A stretch of 28,036 bases of DNA from CAYHGV01 sp964356135. GTDB taxonomy: Bacteria; Hydrothermota; Tepidihabitantia; CAYHGV01. Below are positions 23,256-28,036 of this stretch, piece by piece; the stretch's first letter is position 1; every line of letters starts with the position of its first letter. A program made the translations under genes and the position numbers. The stretch spans positions 1-28,036 of the forward strand of contig CAYHGV010000032.1 of the NCBI GenBank assembly GCA_964356135.1, written 5' to 3'. The notes beneath the pieces were generated by a model. The model searched no databases and was not told the origin of the DNA. It saw only the letters and a program-made list of their open reading frames with translations.

Positions 23256-23364
23256 GGATTATTTTCGGGTCGGGGTTCGATTTCTAACCTTTTCATTTTC
23301 AACAAGTTACCAATGCTTCGGCTGCCCGGCTTTGTAATTTTTTCTCAGTAATTCGGGTGTCATT

Positions 23365-24366
23365 TTAGAATACACCCGGAATTATTTGAAAATCAATGGT
23401 CGAAATCAGCTTTAACCTGTTATCTCGGTTGTCTCTTAGTAAGCCAAGTTGATATTTACCCAGATGCAGCAATGCGCCAAACGAAAGCTTGTTTATGTCA
23501 ACTTGGTAGATAGGGTGATTTTCGGTATCGCCGACGACAAATGCGAGACCTAAGTGGTGCAGCCATTTCAACAAGGGGAAAGAATCCTCAAGAAAATAAT
23601 AGTTTATTCCTATCTGGGCAGCCTTAATAAATTTGTTATCGGTAATATCGTAACAAACCGGGGTAACCCTTAAAATCGGCTCCCAAGGTGAAGGACCATT
23701 TGTAGTTCCTCGGAACGGAGGTACCCAGTTAACCACCATTAGTTCAATCACATTGATTTTTTCACTGTTCTCGCCGTATCTTCTTTCAAAATTCTGCAAC
23801 GACTTTTCGGTTTTAAGGCTTTCTATGGCTAACATAGTGTGATACCATTCCTTCCAGGACCGTAAATCGCCTCCCTCTATAAGAGAATCATACTGGGGAA
23901 GAAACTTGGGGTCGTTACTTTTTATTACAGATGCTATCTCCACGAGCGTTGCGAGGTAATCTTGAAACTCCTTTACTCTATCGTTAAAAGGGTCGGAATT
24001 CAAAAAATTCTCTTTTATTCGTATGGTCTTGGAATAAAAGTTAATATTCGGGATAGAGGCTTCAATCATTTTCGTTATCTCGTCTATCAAAAGGTGGAGC
24101 CTGTCGTATTCATATTTTGGGTTTGGCTTTCCCGATTCCGAAATATCTTTGCCCAGAACATCAACCACATTCCCTTTTTCATTTATAACAAAAAAAGTTT
24201 CGGGAAACCTTTCCTTGACCGCCGAGGCAATCGTTTTGCAGTCCTGACTGACAGAATTAAACTTCAGCCTATACTGCAGCGCGTATTGGTTACGTAGTCC
24301 ACCCAGCAGTTCGGCATTGATTGGGAGACAACCAATGAAAATCAGTATGGTTAGTAATCGCTTCAT
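23365..24366 (-). CDS. Exported protein of unknown function, possibly outer-membrane
   Basis: 333 residues. Signal peptide MKRLLTILIFIGCLPINA. Residues 30-215 are largely helical (KYEYDRLHLLIDEITKMIEA, DRVKEFQDYLATLVEIASVI). The last 120 are strand-like with an aromatic C-terminus (KLISTIDFQIIPGVF), reminiscent of a membrane-inserting barrel end. No family recognised. It overlaps the upstream hydrolase gene by 4 bp (ATGA), so the two are coupled and probably act together. A GGGTGT/ACACCC hairpin (about 23355-23377) spans its stop codon. Confidence 0.7.
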   Translation of the reverse strand: MKRLLTILIFIGCLPINAELLGGLRNQYALQYRLKFNSVSQDCKTIASAVKERFPETFFVINEKGNVVDVLGKDISESGKPNPKYEYDRLHLLIDEITKMIEASIPNINFYSKTIRIKENFLNSDPFNDRVKEFQDYLATLVEIASVIKSNDPKFLPQYDSLIEGGDLRSWKEWYHTMLAIESLKTEKSLQNFERRYGENSEKINVIELMVVNWVPPFRGTTNGPSPWEPILRVTPVCYDITDNKFIKAAQIGINYYFLEDSFPLLKWLHHLGLAFVVGDTENHPIYQVDINKLSFGALLHLGKYQLGLLRDNRDNRLKLISTIDFQIIPGVF

Positions 24367-25226
24367 TGCTCCTCCAGAATTTTGTCCAGGATAAAATCCC
24401 GCGCCTGTTCAAGGTAGTTACCGAAAAAATGGACATTTCCTCTATGGACTTCCTGAAAGACAAAGGGCGGGCTGTCGGGGTTATCCAAAAAATTGCCCTT
24501 GAGGGGAACAAGGCTCGCAACCGGGTCGTATTCATGCCGGTAAGAATACCACTTTATGATATTCGATACGGTGATTTTTTTTGTCGCGGAAAATTCCTCT
24601 GGTTTTGTGATTTCTCCCGTTATGTCAGCCGGGCTGATATTAAGCCGTTTGCCGATCTCAGCGACCAAGGCTAATGGAGTCGCGAGGGTAAAGAAGTTCT
24701 TAACTCGCACACCACTCTGCAATCCTAACGCCTGCAACCCGAGGATCCGGTGCAGCCCGGTATAACCGATAACCGTTCCAAGGCTGTGTGAGATGATCGT
24801 AATTTCATTGGCTCGAGGATAATAACCTTCTTTTTCTGCCTCTTTTAGAAGTTTGATCAGCGTCTGCTTGAATTTATTAATTACGGCAGTTTGAAAATCA
24901 ATGAACAGCAGGAAGTATAAAACCTGGGATACTGTTTTTATTGCAGTCGTTTTGAGGGTTTCGTCGATGCGGTCGGCGAGCCCAGAAGTCCCCAAAAGAC
25001 CTTCAAGTATCTGGGAAATTTTAAACTTTTGAGCCTGCTTTTCTATTTTTGCATTAGTTTTTTCAAAAATGTCGTAGTAGAACATTTCGTAGTGATGAAC
25101 AGTGCTCTGGTTTTCTCTTCTTTTTTCCCATAAGATATCCCAGAGGGTATCGGAATATCCCTTTTCTTGCTGACCTGCCCCGTGGATAAAAATCACACTT
25201 TTTCTTAGGTTTTTTTTTTCATTCAT
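24363..25226 (-). CDS. Alpha/beta-hydrolase, lipase/esterase-like
   Basis: 287 residues. The N-terminal strand and oxyanion region is VIFIHGAGQQ, and the nucleophile elbow ITIISHSLGTVIGY has Ser148. The probable acid is Asp234 in HEYDPVASLVPL, and the probable base His266 in RGNVHFFGNY. A long, partly hydrophobic cap-like insert (residues 60-130, with VLYFLLFIDFQTAV) may touch membrane. No signal peptide, so cytosolic or peripheral. Serine hydrolases with an SHSLG elbow include lipases and acyl-protein thioesterases; the substrate is unknown. AAGGAGGAG site 5 bases upstream. It overlaps a tiny ORF before it and the exported-protein gene after it. Confidence 0.8.
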   Translation of the reverse strand: MNEKKNLRKSVIFIHGAGQQEKGYSDTLWDILWEKRRENQSTVHHYEMFYYDIFEKTNAKIEKQAQKFKISQILEGLLGTSGLADRIDETLKTTAIKTVSQVLYFLLFIDFQTAVINKFKQTLIKLLKEAEKEGYYPRANEITIISHSLGTVIGYTGLHRILGLQALGLQSGVRVKNFFTLATPLALVAEIGKRLNISPADITGEITKPEEFSATKKITVSNIIKWYSYRHEYDPVASLVPLKGNFLDNPDSPPFVFQEVHRGNVHFFGNYLEQARDFILDKILEEQ

Positions 25227-25335
25227 AGTTCTCCTCCTTTTTCTTCGAGAACGGACATTCCCTTAACATTCTTTTATTCGCGTTACCGGTTTCGCACATC
25301 ACCCACCGTTCGGGAAGCATCACTTTTGCTCTCAT
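25219..25335 (-). CDS. 38-residue Cys-containing ORF coupled to the hydrolase
   Basis: The frame from ATG 25335 encodes RWVMCETGN and RECPFSKKKEENYE and ends overlapping the hydrolase start by 8 bp. The frame is open further upstream (a DFCEYNYEH segment with a third Cys, just past the membrane-protein stop) but has no standard start there. Codon choice resembles the neighbours, and the gap would otherwise be an unexplained 140 bp inside a tight operon. It could be a small zinc-binding protein or a chance frame. No ribosome site is seen before the ATG. Confidence 0.4.
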   Translation of the reverse strand: MRAKVMLPERWVMCETGNANKRMLRECPFSKKKEENYE

Positions 25336-25366
25336 ATGTTCATAGTTGTACTCACAAAAATCGGTG

Positions 25367-26002
25367 CTATTTTGCCGATTTCTCCACTTCTTTTTCTATT
25401 ATTGCTTCTTCTTTTTCTTCTTCCTCTGCAGTTTTCGGCTTAGCAAAGATTACGTCGAAAGCTTTATTGAGCATCTCCGCCGCCTGTCTACTAAACATAC
25501 CTACTAAGGAAGTCAGCCCCAGAATCCCATAGACATTAAGGGTATTAATGTCCGACGGATTGTTATTAACCGTAATGGGAATTAGGCCCCCTCGGATGAC
25601 GAAGTAGGCGATGAGAGCCAGCGACGAGCCGATAAATGGACGAAGTAAATACCATAAGAAATAGCTCTGTTCCAGCTTGCGGCGTCCTTTAAACCAGACG
25701 AAGGAGGTAAGGGAGTGGATACAGCTACCCAGGGCACCGAGAAGGGCAACCATGATAATGAGATAGGTATTATAAGCCATTACCAGGGGGTATTTCCCGC
25801 CCAGCCATTTGACGGCCACATATTCACCATTTATGACGGTTTCCGGCGGAATCCAGCCGCTCACAACCAGATAAATTAGAATAATGGGCAAGAGGCAGAA
25901 GATAATGGCAATGGTGCGCTGTTTTGAAAACGACATCGCCTGGTTTGGCTCTTTGTTCTGCAGCTCTTCTACTTTTTTTATATTTAGTTCTTTTTCTTTC
26001 AT
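25367..26002 (-). CDS. Four-helix integral membrane protein
   Basis: 211 residues. Charged N-terminus, then membrane helices IAIIFCLLPIILIYLVVSG, YLIIMVALLGALGSCIHSLT, a pair near FIGSSLALIAYFVIRGGLIP, and YGILGLTSLVGMFSRQA, followed by a Glu/Lys-rich cytosolic tail (EEEEKEEAIIEKEVEKS). No family recognised. Strong AAGGAGGG site before the ATG. On the minus strand it precedes the hydrolase and exported-protein genes and is likely the first gene of that operon. Confidence 0.75.
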   Translation of the reverse strand: MKEKELNIKKVEELQNKEPNQAMSFSKQRTIAIIFCLLPIILIYLVVSGWIPPETVINGEYVAVKWLGGKYPLVMAYNTYLIIMVALLGALGSCIHSLTSFVWFKGRRKLEQSYFLWYLLRPFIGSSLALIAYFVIRGGLIPITVNNNPSDINTLNVYGILGLTSLVGMFSRQAAEMLNKAFDVIFAKPKTAEEEEKEEAIIEKEVEKSAK

Positions 26003-26107
26003 TTTCCCTCCTTACGTATGAGTCAACATTATGGGCTGGTTTTTAAAATATTTGTAAAGTACTATTAAGGCTATATACTAACCTTTCAAAGTATTACGAA
26101 AATAACT

Positions 26108-26908
26108 TCATTTCCTGACTTTTATGTCTTTAATGATAAACTTGTCAATATTAGCTGCAGAATAAACTATTCCGCAAACTTCGTTGGGTTTATTGTTTGA
26201 TTGGGGATTAAACTGGTATCGGGCGTTTAATTCAAATTCATTTGCTACAATAGCTACACCTTCATTATCCTTGACCGGCGTAGCCACAATAGAACCCCAG
26301 TCGTAAGTTGTCGAAGTTGTGGATCCTGTTTTGTTCCCATTTGCATCATAATTGGTTGTAGTTGTAGAACTATAGCTCGCATTATCTGCAATGTATAATA
26401 CGGCTGCTACAACAAGCCATACCCAATTTCTATCAGAGTTTGAAGATGGATTAGCGAATTGCTTTTTGTAAACAATTTCATTTCCCATTTTCCCAGTGAG
26501 TGTTACACTATCAGGAAGCAGACGACTATTGACATTGACACCGAATTTGTGATCTTCGGCCATTTTTGAAAAGTTAAATTCACCCAGAGTTTTAATTCGC
26601 ATAAGTGTATCTCTACCAATATAACGCGCGTTTAATTGCGTTTTATCATTGATAGTGCCATATTCAAAATTGACAACAATTGATTTTTGGGGGTATGTCT
26701 CGATTAGAACTCCATCAAGCCCTGATGCTCCGATGTTGGAAACCACTAAAACACTGTCTCGAACCTCAATTTTAGCATGTCCTTGAGGGGAAACCTTAAA
26801 TCCTTTAAAAGTTGTCACTGCTTCTGGCTTTTTGCAACCGACTAAACCAACCAAAAGGACAATTTCCAAAACTGCTACTGTCCATTTTGCAAACCTTGTT
26901 GATTTCAT
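26108..26908 (-). CDS. Lipoprotein of unknown function
   Basis: 266 residues. The signal peptide ends in a lipobox, LVGLVGCKK, with Cys25 as the lipidated residue. The body is strand-rich (HAKIEVRDSVLVVSNIGASG, LPDSVTLTGKMGNEIVYKKQ). A low-complexity Ser/Thr/Tyr/Asn stretch follows at about residues 180-205, after a hydrophobic WVWLVVAAVLYIA segment that could be a second membrane contact. GGAGG lies six bases before the ATG. It is the next gene downstream of duplicated element B, 290 bp away, and stands alone. Confidence 0.75.
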   Translation of the reverse strand: MKSTRFAKWTVAVLEIVLLVGLVGCKKPEAVTTFKGFKVSPQGHAKIEVRDSVLVVSNIGASGLDGVLIETYPQKSIVVNFEYGTINDKTQLNARYIGRDTLMRIKTLGEFNFSKMAEDHKFGVNVNSRLLPDSVTLTGKMGNEIVYKKQFANPSSNSDRNWVWLVVAAVLYIADNASYSSTTTTNYDANGNKTGSTTSTTYDWGSIVATPVKDNEGVAIVANEFELNARYQFNPQSNNKPNEVCGIVYSAANIDKFIIKDIKVRK

Positions 26909-26964
26909 TTAATACCTCCATTTTTTATAAATCTTTTATAAAGCCCTATTTTTCTGGCTTTTCA

Positions 26965-27025
26965 GTCTGACCCCGTTTTTAATGTAGTTTTCTGGTCTAT
27001 ACTCTTTTTTGATTTTAACGGGGCA
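26965..27025. repeat. GGGGTCAG-type inverted repeat in the lipoprotein leader
   Basis: CCCCGTT at 26973-26979 pairs with AACGGGG at 27018-27024 around a 38-base loop. One arm is part of TCAGTCTGACCCCG, again a RAYT-type REP-like motif. Arm positions are read to within a base or two. Confidence 0.45.
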
Positions 27026-27062
27026 TATTCATTTATTTTATCTCCTTTCACAGAGTTGACTC

Positions 27063-27155
27063 CTAACAATTAGGGGCGCATCCCATTTCTTGAGGTAGAG
27101 CATACCTGAGGTTCTCCTGTAAATCCTCCGCTCTACAATCATTCAACTCATTCAT
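27063..27155 (-). CDS. 30-codon Cys-containing ORF with strong ribosome site
   Basis: ATG at 27155 behind AGGAG with a 5-base spacer. The peptide carries NDCRAEDLQENLRYALPQE and ends GCAPNC, so three Cys, two near the end. It lies between the unit B terminator and the lipoprotein gene. Inside it the RNA can form GTAGAGC (27136-27130) / GCTCTAC (27101-27095) with an inner GAGG/CCTC helix. It may be a leader peptide, a peptide precursor or a chance frame. No modification-enzyme gene is nearby. Confidence 0.35.
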   Translation of the reverse strand: MNELNDCRAEDLQENLRYALPQEMGCAPNC

Positions 27156-27193
27156 TCCTTCTCCTCTGTTTACGTTTAATCACCATTCCTTCC

Positions 27194-27233
27194 AAACAAA
27201 AACAACCGGTGACCGTTTTATGGCCATCGGTTG
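27194..27233 (-). terminator. Minus-strand terminator (unit B)
   Basis: Stem CAACCG (27233-27228) / CGGTTG (27208-27203), one mismatch, then TGGCC/GGTCA with an ATAAAAC loop, followed by TTTTTGTTT on the minus strand. Confidence 0.75.
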
Positions 27234-27263
27234 CTCGGTTGCTAAAATCTACCCCCAAAAACT
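27196..27263 (-). ncRNA. Putative short RNA or attenuator, unit B
   Basis: Expected transcript of about 68 nt from the promoter at 27270-27297. It shares the TTTTTGGGGG element and hairpin entry CGAGCAACCGATGGC with unit A. Inner-stem pairs differ from A in a compensating way (CTG/CAG in A, CC/GG in B). On the same strand the next genes are the 30-codon ORF and the lipoprotein. Confidence 0.45.
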
Positions 27264-27269
27264 GAGCCA

Positions 27270-27297
27270 ATAATAACAATTTCGGGAATTTTGTCAA
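27270..27297 (-). promoter_or_regulatory. Promoter of unit B
   Basis: TTGACA at 27297-27292, 16 bp spacer, TATTAT at 27275-27270. Confidence 0.65.
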
Positions 27298-27412
27298 GCA
27301 TTATTTTCGGTTCCGGGTTCGATTTCTAACCTTCTCATTATCAATAGGTTACAAACGATGCGGCTCTCCGGTTGGTTTATTTTTCTCTCAATAATTTGAT
27401 GCTATGTTCAAT

Positions 27413-27643
27413 TTATCCCGGAATCGGGACTGGGAGGAAAAATAAGGGCATGGTGTATATTACCCTCCAGGGGCCGATGCGGAGTTTGAAGGTGCCAGCT
27501 AAGTTTTTTGATAAGGTTTCGGGGACAACGTTCTCAAAATTGGTAGAGAGCCAGCTGATTTTCCTTATAATTCGTTGGGCAATTGTCTTATCGAGTTTAC
27601 TGAGATCTTTAAGAGCGACGTCCGTCCATTCAATTTTAACCAA
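27413..27643 (-). pseudogene. RelE/ParE-superfamily toxin with altered C-terminus
   Basis: 76 residues. The first 64 fit RelE-type mRNA interferases: VKIEWTDVALKDLSKLD, AQRIIRKISWL, LSKNLAGTFKLRIGPWRVIY. After RVIYTM the expected closing strands and the usual GHRREIY-type end are replaced by a hydrophobic Pro-rich run (PLFFLPVPIPG) and a stop. The other frames do not restore the ending. The duplicated element B begins just beyond, so the 3' end was probably lost at its junction. It starts at TTG 27643, overlapping the antitoxin end by 8 bp. Activity doubtful. Confidence 0.7.
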
Positions 27644-27830
27644 ATTTTTTTACAACCTCAGCGTGAGAGAGCCTCTTCGCCTTTTGTTGTAAACGTTTGC
27701 ATAGTTCTTGCTTAAACTCTTCCCGGAGTTCGAGCCCCTGGTCAGAATCACCAATGATCTCAAGGACTTTTTGCTCGATTAATTGGCTGAGGTCCTCCAA
27801 GCTTAATGTATCAACTCTCTTTTTTGCCAT
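27636..27830 (-). CDS. Putative antitoxin partner of the RelE-like protein
   Basis: 64 residues. N-terminal SLEDLSQLIEQKVLEIIGD, then a long charged helix (REEFKQELCKRLQQKAKRLS) ending HAEVVKKFG, as in short antitoxins paired with RelE toxins. Family not named with confidence. ATG 27830 (MAKK) with AGGAG five bases upstream; an in-frame TTG just before it is unlikely. A promoter precedes it. Overlap with the toxin start supports a toxin-antitoxin pair, in which the antitoxin would neutralise the toxin and repress the operon. Confidence 0.7.
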   Translation of the reverse strand: MAKKRVDTLSLEDLSQLIEQKVLEIIGDSDQGLELREEFKQELCKRLQQKAKRLSHAEVVKKFG

Positions 27831-27848
27831 CAATTCTCCTTGGTTGTT

Positions 27849-27876
27849 ATTGTAAAGAATATCGAGCTTATGTCAA
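27849..27876 (-). promoter_or_regulatory. Promoter of the toxin-antitoxin pair
   Basis: TTGACA at 27876-27871, 16 bp spacer, TACAAT at 27854-27849, about 18 bp before the ATG at 27830. Confidence 0.75.
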
Positions 27877-28036
27877 GGACAACCCGGTCTTGGCGAAAAA
27901 ACTTGACAACAGAGATTTCTTTAATAATAATATACCATATGCCGAGGGCTGGATTATCTTAGATCTACCTCTGGGAGAAAGTTGACTTTCGTCTCCACGA
28001 GCGAGTACGGCGTCACTTTTTCCCTTCACTATCCAC
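27877..28036. other. Unassigned end of window
   Basis: No gene supported. A plus-strand TTGACA at 27903-27908 with weak TAATAA at N16 may be a divergent promoter, but the ATG at 27939 opens only seven codons. A minus-strand frame is open from the window edge to about 27871 (SDAVLARGDESQLSPRG in character) and could be the end of a truncated gene; it would overlap the antitoxin promoter region. Confidence 0.25.

Larger units (their letters stand above)
23135..23346 (-). repeat. Duplicated intergenic element, copy A
   Basis: About 212 bp alignable end to end with 27185-27388. Long shared blocks include CCTTCCAAACAAAAACAACC, CCATCGGTTGCTCG, GAATTTTGTCAAG, ATTATTTTCGG and GGTTCGATTTCTAACCTT. The promoter and terminator of unit A lie inside it. 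It abuts the 3' end of the exported-protein gene. Confidence 0.85.
27185..27388 (-). repeat. Duplicated intergenic element, copy B
   Basis: About 204 bp, aligning with 23135-23346. It contains the promoter and terminator of unit B. Its distal end lies within about 30 bp of the altered 3' end of the RelE-like toxin gene. Confidence 0.85.

Noticed and set aside
27939..28036. A gene starting at ATG 27939 under the TTGACA at 27903
   Set aside because: The frame closes after seven codons; the other plus frame open to the window edge has no start codon.

Overview
The window reads as a chromosomal piece of an uncultured bacterium. Three secreted proteins end in an FlgD-Ig/type-IX-like C-terminal module closing on K(L/V)(V/I)(L/S)(V/I)R, and the intergenic spaces are long and full of degenerate repeats. 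From established knowledge this combination is common in FCB-like candidate phyla such as WOR-3/Stahlbacteria; that placement is inference, since no 16S or other marker lies here. Roughly 1-16.3 kb is balanced in base composition. From about 16.8 kb to the end the sequence is visibly more AT-rich and looks accessory.

Layout. 1-3.0 kb (minus): tRNA wobble-base modification genes mnmG, a QueG-like Fe-S protein and the start of queH. 3.1-5.2 kb (plus): a small outer-membrane-like barrel and a secreted protein with a C-terminal sorting module. 5.3-7.2 kb (plus): a YhiN/HI0933-type flavoprotein and a Maf nucleotide pyrophosphatase, 10 bp apart. 7.5-11.9 kb: an NlpC/P60-like secreted protein, a cleaved-adhesin-type protein, a 5'-nucleotidase and a small helical protein. 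12.3-16.4 kb: a 19-codon upstream ORF overlapping a 1305-residue surface protein built from about nine CARDB-like repeats, closed by a perfect terminator. 16.8-19.4 kb (minus): a membrane TPR protein, a secreted trypsin-like protease and a small HTH-like protein. 19.5-23.0 kb (minus): a run of a membrane protein, an MNT-like nucleotidyltransferase, a PLP decarboxylase, a small helical protein and the stub of an SMC/RecF-like ATPase. 23.4-26.9 kb (minus): an exported protein, a serine hydrolase, a tiny Cys-containing ORF, a four-helix membrane protein and a lipoprotein. 27.4-27.8 kb: a RelE/antitoxin-like pair with a damaged toxin end.

The most interesting signal is regulatory. Strong TTGACA-N16-TAnnnT promoters recur, and at five genes the -10 box lies only 6-8 bp before the start codon with no Shine-Dalgarno site, which predicts leaderless mRNAs. 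Elsewhere, three minus-strand loci (about 16.5, 23.2 and 27.2 kb) have the same promoter type followed 60-75 bp later by a strong terminator hairpin, as in a short-RNA gene or an attenuator. Two of these lie in a roughly 205-212 bp duplicated element whose hairpin bases change in compensating pairs. Several very small ORFs with good ribosome sites sit in the leaders. No rRNA, tRNA, CRISPR array or intact transposase was seen.
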